DNA of 35,827 bases from Flammeovirgaceae bacterium (GCA_019634305.1 JAHQVQ010000252.1:1-35827), one strand, 5' to 3'. Positions 19,420 through 29,590 are shown, counted from the first letter of the stretch. Notes: a model not told the origin generated them from the sequence alone. Numbers and translations: made by a program.

Positions 19420-20409
19420 ATGTCAATACTAGCATTTCAAATGCCTGATAAGGTGGTAATGGATAAGGCTGATGATTTTCATGGGTTATTCGAATTCAAG
19501 CCACTCGAGCCAGGTTATGGAGTTACAATAGGTAATTCTTTGAGGAGAATTCTCTTATCATCTTTAGAAGGGTATGCTATTGTTGGAGTTAAATTCCCTG
19601 ATGTATTGCATGAATTTTCTTCCATCGAGGGTGTAGTGGAGGACGTAACTGAAATAATTTTAAATCTTAAAACAGCAAGATTTAAGAAGGTGTCAGAAAG
19701 TCCAAATTCGAAAATAAATATCAGTATAAGTGGTAAGGAGGTATTTACTGCTGGTGATATTGCTGAATTTACTACAGACTTCAAAATTCTAAATCCGGAA
19801 TTAGTTATCTGTAACATAGATCCTTCTATTACCTTCCAAATTGAACTTACAGTTGAAAAAGGAAGAGGATATGTGCCAGCTGAAGAAAATAAGCCTAGTG
19901 AGCAGGTATTTGGTTATATTCCTGTAGATGCAATTTTTACTCCGATTAAGAATGTGAAGTATAAAATTGAGAATACAAGGGTTGAGCAAAGAACTGACTA
20001 TGAAAAGCTGATTTTGGATATTGAAACTGATGGTTCAATTCATCCAGAAGATGCCCTTAAAGGTGCTGCCAATATATTAATCCAGCACTTTATGTTATTC
20101 TCTGATCAGACGATGACATTCCAACCTGATAGCAAGCCTGAAGAGGAGCCAATTGATGAGGAATTCTTGCATATGAGAAAGTTGTTGAAAACTTCATTGT
20201 CTGACTTAGATTTATCTGTTAGGGCATATAATTGCTTAAAAGCTGCTGATGTCAAAACATTAGGAGACTTGGTTAGCCTTGAAATTTCCGATATGATGAA
20301 GTTCAGAAACTTTGGGAAGAAATCTTTGACGGAACTTGAGCAATTAGTGGCTGAGAAAAATCTGACCTTTGGAATGGATGTTTCAAAGTATAAATTGGAT
20401 GAAGATTAA
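19420..20409 (+). CDS. rpoA: DNA-directed RNA polymerase subunit alpha
   Basis: [27 protein letters not shown]-type N-terminal domain and [23 protein letters not shown]…[13 protein letters not shown]-terminal domain. Confidence 0.98.
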   Translation: MSILAFQMPDKVVMDKADDFHGLFEFKPLEPGYGVTIGNSLRRILLSSLEGYAIVGVKFPDVLHEFSSIEGVVEDVTEIILNLKTARFKKVSESPNSKINISISGKEVFTAGDIAEFTTDFKILNPELVICNIDPSITFQIELTVEKGRGYVPAEENKPSEQVFGYIPVDAIFTPIKNVKYKIENTRVEQRTDYEKLILDIETDGSIHPEDALKGAANILIQHFMLFSDQTMTFQPDSKPEEEPIDEEFLHMRKLLKTSLSDLDLSVRAYNCLKAADVKTLGDLVSLEISDMMKFRNFGKKSLTELEQLVAEKNLTFGMDVSKYKLDED

Positions 20410-20458
20410 TAAATAAGAGTGAGAAAAGTCGGGTAACCGAAAAAAAATATTAATTGAA

Positions 20459-21070
20459 ATGAGGCACGGAAAAAAAGTAAATCATCTTGGGAGAACAGCC
20501 CCCCATAGAAAGGCGATGCTTTCTAATATGGCTTGTTCTTTAATCCTTCATAAAAGGATTAATACAACCTTGGCAAAGGCAAAAGCACTGAGAAAGTATG
20601 TTGAGCCTTTAATAACCAAATCGAAAACTGATTCAATGCATTCTAGAAGAACAGTGTTTTCTTATTTAAAAAATAAAGAAGCAGTAACCGTTCTTTTTAA
20701 TGAAGTGGCTGATAAAATTGCTGAAAGGCCAGGTGGATATACTCGTATTATCAAAACTGGATATAGATTAGGTGATAATGCTGAAACATGCTTAATTGAA
20801 TTAGTTGATTTTAATGAATTGTTGTTGGCTGAAAGCTCTGAAAGTAAATCTAAAACAAGAAGAGGAAGAAGAAGAAGAGGTGGTTCTAAGGGTGCATCTA
20901 CGAAAACTTCTTCAGTTGCTGAAGATGTAGAAGAAGTTGCTATAGCAGAACCTGAAGAGAAAATTGAAAGTTTTGTTACTGAGGATGTTGATGTTGTGGA
21001 TGAGGTAAAAGATGAAGAGGAAACTGAGAAAGAGGAAGGTGATGATACTTCAAAACCAAAGGATGAGTAA
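20459..21070 (+). CDS. rplQ: 50S ribosomal protein L17 with basic linker and acidic C-terminal tail
   Basis: [53 protein letters not shown] core, then RRGRRRRGG and a long Glu/Asp tail. Confidence 0.97.
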   Translation: MRHGKKVNHLGRTAPHRKAMLSNMACSLILHKRINTTLAKAKALRKYVEPLITKSKTDSMHSRRTVFSYLKNKEAVTVLFNEVADKIAERPGGYTRIIKTGYRLGDNAETCLIELVDFNELLLAESSESKSKTRRGRRRRGGSKGASTKTSSVAEDVEEVAIAEPEEKIESFVTEDVDVVDEVKDEEETEKEEGDDTSKPKDE

Positions 21071-21088
21071 TAATAATAAAAAATATAC

Positions 21089-21126
21089 AAAAAGGAAATG
21101 GTTTTTAAATCGTTTCCTTTTTTTTT
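21089..21126 (+). terminator. Rho-independent terminator after rplQ
   Basis: AAAAAGGAAATG - GTTTTTAAAT - CGTTTCCTTTTTTTTT; stem with one G·T wobble and a long T tract. Confidence 0.8.
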
Positions 21127-21162
21127 GCGAAAATTATTTAAAATAAAATTCTTAATAGCATA

Positions 21163-22281
21163 ATGGATAAGATTCAAAGAAAATCATGTGTTTTACTATT
21201 AGAAGATGGAAGTGTTTTTTATGGATACGGAATAGGTTTGATAGGGACTACTTCTGGGGAAATTTGTTTTAATACTGGTATAACAGGTTATCAGGAGGTT
21301 TATACTGATCCTTCTTATTATGGACAAATTCTGGTAAATACTACTTCTCATATAGGAAATTATGGTGTATTGGATGACGAAACTGAATCTGACTCAGTAA
21401 AAATCAAGGGTTTAGTAGTAAAGAAGTTTTCTGATATCTTTTCAAGAATTCAGGCTGAAGGTTCTCTTCAAAAATATCTGGAAGATGCAAAAATTGTAGG
21501 TATTTCGGATATTGATACCAGGAAATTAGTAAGACATATTAGACAAAGTGGGGCAATGAATGCTATTATTTCCTCTGAAATTGACGATATTGACAAATTA
21601 AAAGAATTACTTTCGGTCGTACCATCTATGGAAGGACTTGAACTTGCTTCACAAGTAAGTACAAAGGAGACATATTTTGAAGGAAATCCTGATGCTCCAT
21701 TTAAGGTTGCTGTCCTAGATTTAGGAATCAAACGTAACATCTTAAGAAATTTAACTGCTAAAGGATGCTATTGTAAGGTCTTTTCATCGAATACTTCCTT
21801 TGAGGAAATGAATTCCTGGAACCCGGATGGCTTTTTTGTTTCCAATGGACCTGGTGATCCTGCATCTACCACCTATGCTGTAGAAACAGTTAAGGAAATT
21901 ATTAAAAGAGATATTCCAATCTTTGGCATTTGTTTAGGACATCAGATTATTGCCTTAGCAAATGGTATTACTACCTATAAAATGCATCATGGTCATAGAG
22001 GTTTAAACCACCCTGTTAAAAATTTGCTTACTGGAAAATGTGAAATTACATCACAAAATCATGGGTTTAGTGTATCCTCCGATTCTGTATCAAGTAGTGA
22101 AAATGTTGAAGTTACACATTTGAATTTAAATGATGATACTGTAGAGGGGATAAGAATTTTAGGTAAAAAAGCATTTTCTGTGCAATACCACCCAGAAGCG
22201 GCTCCAGGGCCTCATGATTCCAAGTATTTATTTGATCAGTTTATTGCTTTGATGGGAGAATCAGAAGCTGTTGAAGGGTGA
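21163..22281 (+). CDS. carA: carbamoyl-phosphate synthase small subunit
   Basis: LLLEDGSVFYGYGIG…GEICFNTGITGYQEVYTDPSYYGQI; class I GATase PIFGICLGHQIIALANG and QYHPEAAPGPHDS. Ends in TGA. Confidence 0.97.
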   Translation: MDKIQRKSCVLLLEDGSVFYGYGIGLIGTTSGEICFNTGITGYQEVYTDPSYYGQILVNTTSHIGNYGVLDDETESDSVKIKGLVVKKFSDIFSRIQAEGSLQKYLEDAKIVGISDIDTRKLVRHIRQSGAMNAIISSEIDDIDKLKELLSVVPSMEGLELASQVSTKETYFEGNPDAPFKVAVLDLGIKRNILRNLTAKGCYCKVFSSNTSFEEMNSWNPDGFFVSNGPGDPASTTYAVETVKEIIKRDIPIFGICLGHQIIALANGITTYKMHHGHRGLNHPVKNLLTGKCEITSQNHGFSVSSDSVSSSENVEVTHLNLNDDTVEGIRILGKKAFSVQYHPEAAPGPHDSKYLFDQFIALMGESEAVEG

Positions 22282-22303
22282 AAAATCTCTGATATTTAAA
22301 ATT

Positions 22304-22345
22304 AAAAGATAAAGCCGGGCGATAAATAACGCGGCTTTATCTTTT
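22304..22345. terminator. bidirectional Rho-independent terminator between convergent carA and isomerase genes
   Basis: Perfect 14-bp stem AAAAGATAAAGCCG / CGGCTTTATCTTTT around a 14-nt loop. Confidence 0.85.
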
Positions 22346-23270
22346 AAAGAAAGTTATCTTCCTCTTTGTAGGCTTTTATGAGAAGTTCTTCTCCCTCTTT
22401 TCCTTTATGGAAATTGCCATGTTCCATACCCATGATTCCTTCATATCCTTTTTCGTGGATGTATTTAAATATATTTTTATAGTTTATTTCACCTGTAGTA
22501 GGCTCTTTTCTTCCAGGATTATCACCAATTTGGAAATAAGCTATTTCATCCCAACATCTTTCAATATTAGTAATTAGCTGTCCTTCATTTTTTTGCATAT
22601 GGTATACATCATATAAAATCTTGCATGATGGGCTATTTACTGCCTTGCAAATCATATAAGATTGGTCAGAATATCTTAAAAACAAATCTGGAGTATCGCT
22701 TAAAGGTTCTAATACCATTACCAAACCATGTGGTTCAAATATTTCAGCACCTCTTCTTAAGGCTTCAACTACATTAGCTGTTTGAATTCCCAATGGTAAT
22801 TTTCTTTCAAAAAAACCTGGAACAACTGTCATCCACTTGGCATTAATACGCTTTGCTACCTCCACTGACTCTTTACAAGTTTCCACAAAATTATCTAGGA
22901 ACTCTTTTTTTCCGGTGGATAATGAGGTCTTCCAATTTTCACCTCCATCTACTACAAAAACTCCCATTTCCATCCCAAGTCGTTCCATTTCTCTGGCAAT
23001 TTTTTCCTGATCCTCTGTAGACCTTTTAAGCATTCCATTATCTTCCAATGCCATAAAACCCTGATCAGCCATAAACTTTAACTGGTCAATTAAGTCTTCG
23101 CCACCAGAATTCTTAAACATACCAAAATGAGGGGCGTATTTTAAATTAAATTTATGAGCTTCAGTATCAGCATTCATTAAATTAGATTTTGCAGCTACTG
23201 CTCCACTACCTGCCGCAATAGAAGCAGCTCCTGCAATAGCGGTTTTTTGAATAAAATTTCGTCTTTTCAT
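22344..23270 (-). CDS. Tat-exported sugar phosphate isomerase/epimerase (hydroxypyruvate isomerase-like TIM barrel)
   Basis: MKRRNFIQKTAIAGAASIAAGSGAVAA twin-arginine signal; VLEPLSDTPDLFL, ILYDVYHMQKNEGQLITNIERC and FQIGDNPGRKEPTTGEINY. Confidence 0.87.
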   Translation of the reverse strand: MKRRNFIQKTAIAGAASIAAGSGAVAAKSNLMNADTEAHKFNLKYAPHFGMFKNSGGEDLIDQLKFMADQGFMALEDNGMLKRSTEDQEKIAREMERLGMEMGVFVVDGGENWKTSLSTGKKEFLDNFVETCKESVEVAKRINAKWMTVVPGFFERKLPLGIQTANVVEALRRGAEIFEPHGLVMVLEPLSDTPDLFLRYSDQSYMICKAVNSPSCKILYDVYHMQKNEGQLITNIERCWDEIAYFQIGDNPGRKEPTTGEINYKNIFKYIHEKGYEGIMGMEHGNFHKGKEGEELLIKAYKEEDNFL

Positions 23271-23452
23271 TTTTTGATAGTTTAACTTATTGTTTTTTTG
23301 AAGTAAGTACCAGTACTATTTTATATTGAGTACTTTTATCACATTATCAAAAAGTTGTGGCACTTATTAAGTATATTTAATTCTGCACATCTATTTAAGG
23401 AGTTGGATTAATATTTTTTTAAAAATGTTCAGTGTTTAAAAATTTAAATTTA

Positions 23453-26400
23453 CTAATTACTGGCAAGTCCCTCCACTTTTTTAAGTGAGGATAAATATTC
23501 AACTAAATCAACCAATTCATCTTTACTCATGGATAAATGTAGGCCTGAGGTCATTAAAGAATTTTCAAATTCTTCTATGGAAACCACTTCGGATATTTTG
23601 ATTGTCTTTAGCATTCCTCCCATTTGCTTAAGACCTATTTCATCCTCAGTTTTACTGGCAATATAACCTACTGATTTTGAAGCATCCTTAGTTTCAATGA
23701 CAAAGCCTTCATAACCAAAACTTATCCCCTCATTTGGGTAAATAATAGCAGCATAGATTCCATCTTTGGACAATTTACTTCCAATTTCGGAAAGTTTTGG
23801 GCCAAAGTCTATTCCTTTACCATTTACCTGGTGGCAGGCTGCACAAAATTTATCAAAATTAGCTTTTCCATTTTCAACATTTCCAACTGAGGCAACTAAA
23901 TCCTTTAAAGGTGGAAGTTTATCAGAACCTTCAGGCATCACCATAAATTTAGAAGCTTCTTCTCTGATAGAACCTTTAATTGCACTCATCAAAACAGTTA
24001 CCGCAGTTGTTTTTAGCTCTTCAGGAATTTCATTCTCCACAAGCATATCTAAGACTCTTGATTCCTGAGACCAGCCTGTCCCAAGGGTTTGCATTGCTTT
24101 TTTTCTTAAAGCTAAATCTTCTTCTTCATTAAAAGCAATACTTTTAACCAAATTCCATGAATCCATATCACCAAGATGTTTCATTGTGGTTAATATCTGG
24201 GAAACTAAAATTTTATCCTTTGAAGATAATAATTCCTCAAAATACTTTGCTCCATTTTTTTCTCTTAACAATTGGGTGGCTTTAATTCCAACTTCTGAGT
24301 TTGTTCCCCCAAGCATTAGTCGTTTTAACTCTTCATCTTGTCCCTGAATATCAAATCTTTTAACCCATTCAATATATTGATTTGTTCCTTTTACTGACTC
24401 TAATGAACTTAATAATAATTGTTTAGTACCAGGCGAGGCTTTAATAGCTTCAGGGCTAATGTGATTAAGTGCAATTTGGATGACTTGTTCTTTTTCATGG
24501 TGATCTTTTTCAATTAGGGTGATAAGCACTTTATCTTTTAAAGGATCACTATGAAAATCAAATGCTCTGAAGTATCTTTTCATTCCTTCAGCATCAATAG
24601 CAGGATTGGATATGAATTCTGCAAGTAGAGGAATACTTGCTTTTGCTCTTGTTCTCCAAACGATATCCTGACTTTCAGGAGATTTTAAATTTCCATCTAC
24701 TTTTTTCGAATAGGCTGCAAAAAACTCATCAGGTCTTAAATCTGATCCAATACCTAAAGCTTCCAGATACCATCGGTCTCCTGTGGGATATTGTGCTGCT
24801 ACTTCTGCCCAAATCTCAGCGGCTTTCGGAGAACCTAAAAATCTTGTGGCAATAGCAACTTCCCTTCTTATTTGTGGCGAATTATCAGTGGAGAGTTGCT
24901 CCATATAATTAACCAACTCTGGCATTTCCAGTTGCTTGGCAATTCTTAATCCTGTTAACCTAATATCTTCATTTTCATCATTAATAGCCAGGTCAACATA
25001 CTCTTTTGTTTTCCCATCAATGTTAGCTAAAAGCCAGAGTGCTCTTGCCTTATGCCTTGGATTTTCTGATGAGAACTCAGCTTTTAGGGTTTCCTCAGCA
25101 TCTGTTCCCATATCATTTAGTTTATTCCAACCTAAATATCTTGTAGCCATATTAGGACTTTTCATGGCAGCAATAGCTCCTTCTGTAGAAGTTAAATCTA
25201 ATTGAGGAACTTGGTAGGAATGATCTTTTGGGGCAATTCTGTAAATTCTTCCCTGCTCCTGATCTCCCATCTGGTGACCACCAACTCCTGGATCATACCA
25301 ATCGGCTACGAATAGAGAACCATCTGGAGCGACACAAACATCCGAAGGCCTAAACCACGCATCTCTGGTTCCGGTTAAAATATTTATTATTTCAGCTTTG
25401 TAGCCTGCTCCATCTTTTTGAACAGGATAACTACGAACTACATTAGGCCCAGCATCAGAATGTATCATCTGATCCCAAAACACTTTAGGAAGTAACTTGC
25501 CTTCATAAACAACAATTCCAGTTGGTGAACCTGCTCCTGTTTGTAATAAGTTTGGAACAACACCTGGATCATTTAAGTGCCAGTGTTTTTTAGGGATTTC
25601 TTCATGCATTCCAGTTCGGGTTGCTCTCCATCCTGCTCCAGTCATTTCATCATGATAACCATAATTTCCATATTCCATCACATAATTTATCCTCACACCT
25701 TTATTTCCATCATCATCATTATCCGATTGCCATAAAGTTCCAAAAGCATCCACCGCTACTTCATAATTATTTCGGAAATTATGGGCTAAGACTTCAAATT
25801 CACTACCATCCGTACTACACCTGAAAATCATTCCCTGGCGATAGGGTTTACCTTGATGGTTCACCACATTTCCAGCTTTATCCACTACAGGTTTACCATC
25901 TTTATCCAAAACCTGCTCCCCAGCATTTCCAAAATTGAAATACAACTTTCCATCAGGACCGAAAATAAAAGAGTGAACACCATGGTCATGTTGTAAACCT
26001 CCAATTCCAGTGAAGAGTAGTTCTTTTTTATCTGGTTTATCATCACCATTTTCATCAGTAAAAACCCAGATATTGGGACTTGAGGATACGATTACCTTAT
26101 TCCCAAAAACAGCAATTCCCAGTGCAGCATCAATATCTTTGCCTTCATAAAATACCTTTCTGGAATCAGCTACTCCATCTCCATCAGTATCTTCCAAAAT
26201 CAATATTCTATCTCCAGTTTCTCTGGTTGAATTGGTAGGGTTGAGGTCATATCTATAATTGTAGGCTTCACATACCCAAATTCTCCCTTTACTGTCAATA
26301 TCCATATTAGTTGGATTAACAAGCATAGGTTCTGTTGCAAATACGGTAGCTTCAAGTCCATCATAAATATCAAGGCCAACTAAAGCATTTTCAACTTTTC

Positions 26401-26548
26401 TTTTATCTTCTTCAGATAATTCAGGTGGGGGAGAAGTAGTCTCTTGTTGTTTGGAACCACAAGAGCTCAAGCCAATAAGTTTAACTAATAAAAAAGAGAG
26501 TATTATTGTGGAATTAAGATTAATAATAATCTTTTTCTTCATTTTCAT
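23453..26548 (-). CDS. PVC-type heme-binding CxxCH lipoprotein (beta-propeller + HEAT-like repeats + cytochrome c)
   Basis: Lipobox LSSCGSK; dehydrogenase-like propeller (MDIDSKGRIWVCEAYNYR, DTDGDGVADSRKVFYEG); helical repeats; C-terminal FDKFCAACHQVNGKGIDFGPKLSEIG. Confidence 0.9.
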   Translation of the reverse strand: MKMKKKIIINLNSTIILSFLLVKLIGLSSCGSKQQETTSPPPELSEEDKRKVENALVGLDIYDGLEATVFATEPMLVNPTNMDIDSKGRIWVCEAYNYRYDLNPTNSTRETGDRILILEDTDGDGVADSRKVFYEGKDIDAALGIAVFGNKVIVSSSPNIWVFTDENGDDKPDKKELLFTGIGGLQHDHGVHSFIFGPDGKLYFNFGNAGEQVLDKDGKPVVDKAGNVVNHQGKPYRQGMIFRCSTDGSEFEVLAHNFRNNYEVAVDAFGTLWQSDNDDDGNKGVRINYVMEYGNYGYHDEMTGAGWRATRTGMHEEIPKKHWHLNDPGVVPNLLQTGAGSPTGIVVYEGKLLPKVFWDQMIHSDAGPNVVRSYPVQKDGAGYKAEIINILTGTRDAWFRPSDVCVAPDGSLFVADWYDPGVGGHQMGDQEQGRIYRIAPKDHSYQVPQLDLTSTEGAIAAMKSPNMATRYLGWNKLNDMGTDAEETLKAEFSSENPRHKARALWLLANIDGKTKEYVDLAINDENEDIRLTGLRIAKQLEMPELVNYMEQLSTDNSPQIRREVAIATRFLGSPKAAEIWAEVAAQYPTGDRWYLEALGIGSDLRPDEFFAAYSKKVDGNLKSPESQDIVWRTRAKASIPLLAEFISNPAIDAEGMKRYFRAFDFHSDPLKDKVLITLIEKDHHEKEQVIQIALNHISPEAIKASPGTKQLLLSSLESVKGTNQYIEWVKRFDIQGQDEELKRLMLGGTNSEVGIKATQLLREKNGAKYFEELLSSKDKILVSQILTTMKHLGDMDSWNLVKSIAFNEEEDLALRKKAMQTLGTGWSQESRVLDMLVENEIPEELKTTAVTVLMSAIKGSIREEASKFMVMPEGSDKLPPLKDLVASVGNVENGKANFDKFCAACHQVNGKGIDFGPKLSEIGSKLSKDGIYAAIIYPNEGISFGYEGFVIETKDASKSVGYIASKTEDEIGLKQMGGMLKTIKISEVVSIEEFENSLMTSGLHLSMSKDELVDLVEYLSSLKKVEGLASN

Positions 26549-26647
26549 TTTAGATAGTTTTTAGTAATGGGTAGTTTTATAAGTCTTTAAAAATACACAT
26601 TTTATAAAAGTATTAATTATAATTATCCATTTTTTAAAACTGCCAAT

Positions 26648-27655
26648 ATGCGATTTCATCGGCTATATTTCATTATTCATTTTGTATTTTATTTTCTCCC
26701 GGATTTTAGCCATGGACAATCCCTCCAAAAATATGAATTCATAACCTATAAAATGGGAACATCCTTTAGGTTAGTGTTTTATGCTAAGGATAGTTTGAAA
26801 GCCAATTTGGTGGCAGAAAAGGCTTTTTTAAGAATTAATGATCTTAATGAAAAGCTAAGTGATTATAATAATGAAAGTGAGCTAAACAAACTTAGTAGAA
26901 CTTCAGGATCGAATGTCTTTGTACCAGTAAGTGATGACCTTTGGAAGGTGATTTCAATTTCTTTAGAAGCATCCAAAAAAAGTGATGGTGCTTTTGATAT
27001 TACAGCAGGGACTTATGTTAAATTATGGAGAAGGGCAAAAAGGAAAAACCAACTTCCTGTTCAAGAAGAACTTGATAACGCTAAAGAATCAGTGGGGTAT
27101 AAAAAAATTCTTTTAGATGAGCAAACCCAATCTGTAAAGCTTACTGCACCAAACATGAAATTAGACTTAGGAGGAATTGCCAAAGGCTACACCCTTGATG
27201 AAATCCTGAAAATATTGCAAAGTGAAGGTGTGAAATCGGCATTAATAGATGGAGGAGGAGATATTTTACTAGGAGATTCTCCTCCGGATTCAGAAGGGTG
27301 GAAGGTAAGTATTGCAAAAGATAGCTCTTCAATCTTGAACAAAACATTGGTTTTATCGAATATTTCCATAGCTTCGTCTGGAGATTTGTATAACTTCATC
27401 GAAATTAATGATGTAAGGTATTCTCATATCGTTAATCCTAAAACGGGCTTAGGGCTTACCAACCAAATTACCTCTACTATCATTGCTAAAGATGGCATTA
27501 CAGCCGATTATCTAGCTTCTACTTTATGTGTAATGGGAATTAAAGAAGGCTTAAAACTGGCGAAAAGACAAAAAATACCAGCGATAATCCAAGAAAAACG
27601 GGGTAATAATACAATAACTTGTCAATCCAGACAGTTAAAATCAATAATTAACTAA
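26648..27655 (+). CDS. apbE: FAD:protein FMN transferase
   Basis: MGTSFRL, SDGAFDITAGTYVKLWR, KLDLGGIAKGYTLDEI, ALIDGGGDILLGD, SHIVNPKTGLGL and GITADYLASTLCVMG. Confidence 0.93.
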   Translation: MRFHRLYFIIHFVFYFLPDFSHGQSLQKYEFITYKMGTSFRLVFYAKDSLKANLVAEKAFLRINDLNEKLSDYNNESELNKLSRTSGSNVFVPVSDDLWKVISISLEASKKSDGAFDITAGTYVKLWRRAKRKNQLPVQEELDNAKESVGYKKILLDEQTQSVKLTAPNMKLDLGGIAKGYTLDEILKILQSEGVKSALIDGGGDILLGDSPPDSEGWKVSIAKDSSSILNKTLVLSNISIASSGDLYNFIEINDVRYSHIVNPKTGLGLTNQITSTIIAKDGITADYLASTLCVMGIKEGLKLAKRQKIPAIIQEKRGNNTITCQSRQLKSIIN

Positions 27656-27667
27656 CTATATATCACA

Positions 27668-27711
27668 TAAGAACTATTTTTCACCTTTTTAAGAACTATT
27701 TTTTATCTTTT
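27668..27711. repeat. 22-bp tandem direct repeat, two copies
   Basis: TAAGAACTATTTTTCACCTTTT (27668-27689) followed directly by TAAGAACTATTTTTTATCTTTT (27690-27711); 20 of 22 identical. Confidence 0.9.
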
Positions 27712-27752
27712 GGGTATGGTTTTTATAGAGATATGAAATATATTGCAAATAT

Positions 27753-28598
27753 ATGTTAACATTTAGAACTATTGTGGGAGTATTTACGCCAATAAAGCCG
27801 ACATCTATTACAAGAATTTTTTCAACTTATTTTATCATCCTATTTTTTTCCACTTCTTCGTTAATTGCCTCAACACCCAATGAAGGAGAACCTGACAATA
27901 TACTTGAAAGTTATATTCATAAAGTATATGAATCCATCAATTTCAGAGGGAATAAGGTTAAGTATGATATTTTTGCTAAAGGATTAAAAGGTTTTTTACT
28001 TTTAAAATCAAAAGGACAGTTATCTGCTGAAAGGGATATTATTACTATCATAGATTTTTCGCAAACTTCTAAAAATAACAGGCTTTGGGTAATTGATCTA
28101 CAAGACAGAAGATTATTATATAATTCGTTGGTGGCACATGGTAGAAATACCGGAAATGAATTTGCGAATAACTTTTCAAATATCCCTCAATCTTTCCAAA
28201 GCAGTCTAGGTTTTTATGTTACGGGAAGTACTTATCATGGGAAACATGGTCTTTCGCTATATCTAAATGGAAAGGAAAAAGGGATAAATGATAATGCAAA
28301 AAACAGGGCTATCGTAATGCATGGAGCTAACTATGTAAGTAGAGATTTTATCTCTAAATATGGAAGATTAGGGAGAAGTCTTGGTTGTCCTGCAGTACCT
28401 ATGACAAATTATAAACAAATTATAGGTTCTATTTCCAACAAAACGTGTCTTTTTATATATCACCCTACCAATACTTATCAGCGTACTTCAAGTATTTTAA
28501 AAGAAAATTTCCCAATATCATCTTCTCTAATAAAAAATGTTTTTGGAAATTTATATAGTAGTGTGAATGTGGTGGAAAATGCAGAGGTAACAGAATAA
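27753..28598 (+). CDS. murein L,D-transpeptidase catalytic domain family protein (YkuD_2 type)
   Basis: N-terminal signal; AIVMHGANYVSRDFISKYGRLGRSLGCPAVP (catalytic HG…SxGCPAV). Confidence 0.9.
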   Translation: MLTFRTIVGVFTPIKPTSITRIFSTYFIILFFSTSSLIASTPNEGEPDNILESYIHKVYESINFRGNKVKYDIFAKGLKGFLLLKSKGQLSAERDIITIIDFSQTSKNNRLWVIDLQDRRLLYNSLVAHGRNTGNEFANNFSNIPQSFQSSLGFYVTGSTYHGKHGLSLYLNGKEKGINDNAKNRAIVMHGANYVSRDFISKYGRLGRSLGCPAVPMTNYKQIIGSISNKTCLFIYHPTNTYQRTSSILKENFPISSSLIKNVFGNLYSSVNVVENAEVTE

Positions 28599-28609
28599 CT
28601 CCCCTTGTT

Positions 28610-29590
28610 TCATTTAAATAGTTGTTTCCAGGTGCCTTTCATATAATTGTACTTCAAAGTACTTGGTAGTGCCATAAACCAATATTTATTGATAGCAACT
28701 GAAAAAGACGGCTGCATATAACAATTGATTACACATCCCTCACATTTTGGATGAGTACCTTCCTGTTTTATTAATTCCTGAGCATTTTTAGAATAATACA
28801 ATTTATACAAGTCTCCATTAATAGGCAATTCCTTCAAGCCTAAATGATAACAGGGAAGTACTAAATTATTCTCTGGGGAAATAACAATTGTGCTACTCCC
28901 TGCTTTGCAAATGGGATTTTCAATATGATTTCCTCCATCTTTTCTAAGTTCGATAAAGGCTTTATTAAGATAAATATTTTTTCGTCCATGCCATTGTTCC
29001 AGCTTTTTGAGATTGTCAGGAGAAATTCCTCCTAAAGTATCTACATTATTATAGTCGAATGCCGGATTAATGATGAGCACTAAATTATTTGGAATAATAA
29101 TTTTCTTATAAATTTCTCCAATCTGGTGGATGTTGGAATCGAAAACGGTAAAAATTATATCTGGCCTTTCCCCTAACTTCTTAGCTATTTTTATAGATTC
29201 CATTACAAAATCAAAACATTTGACTCCGCGCATGGTATCATGTTCCTCCTTATCTGGAGAGTCCAAAGAAAAATGAAGCATGTCAATAAGCCCTTTAAAG
29301 CTTTCAGCATATTTAGGATAAAGCATGCAGTTTGTAGTAACTGTAGTAATAAACCCATATGATTTTGCCAATTGCAATAATTTGCCTAAATCTCTATGTA
29401 GTAATGGCTCTCCACCAGTAAAATCAATCACTTTTACCCCAAGTTTTTTCAGATCCTTAAAGTTTTCTTCCGCATTTTCTAATGTGATATAAGGAGAGGG
29501 TCTTTCCCAAATATCACAGAACCCACATTTTGCATTGCACCTGTAGGTTACATAATAATTGCATAAAACTGGATGGGAAATCAATTGCAT
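28610..29590 (-). CDS. radical SAM protein with SPASM-like C-terminal cysteines
   Basis: CNAKCGFCDIW (CxxxCxxC), FTGGEPLLH; C-terminal CKAGSSTIVISPENNLVLPCYHLG and CEGCVINCYMQPS. Confidence 0.92.
   Translation of the reverse strand: MQLISHPVLCNYYVTYRCNAKCGFCDIWERPSPYITLENAEENFKDLKKLGVKVIDFTGGEPLLHRDLGKLLQLAKSYGFITTVTTNCMLYPKYAESFKGLIDMLHFSLDSPDKEEHDTMRGVKCFDFVMESIKIAKKLGERPDIIFTVFDSNIHQIGEIYKKIIIPNNLVLIINPAFDYNNVDTLGGISPDNLKKLEQWHGRKNIYLNKAFIELRKDGGNHIENPICKAGSSTIVISPENNLVLPCYHLGLKELPINGDLYKLYYSKNAQELIKQEGTHPKCEGCVINCYMQPSFSVAINKYWFMALPSTLKYNYMKGTWKQLFK

Noticed and set aside
20662-21177. 171 aa minus-strand ORF antisense to rplQ
   Set aside because: Ser/Thr-rich product is the mirror of the acidic/Lys-rich rplQ tail; no signal of its own.
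21163-22281. Possible genome-wide TGA reassignment to explain the rplP stop
   Set aside because: carA ends with TGA at the expected length immediately before a terminator hairpin, so TGA acts as stop here.
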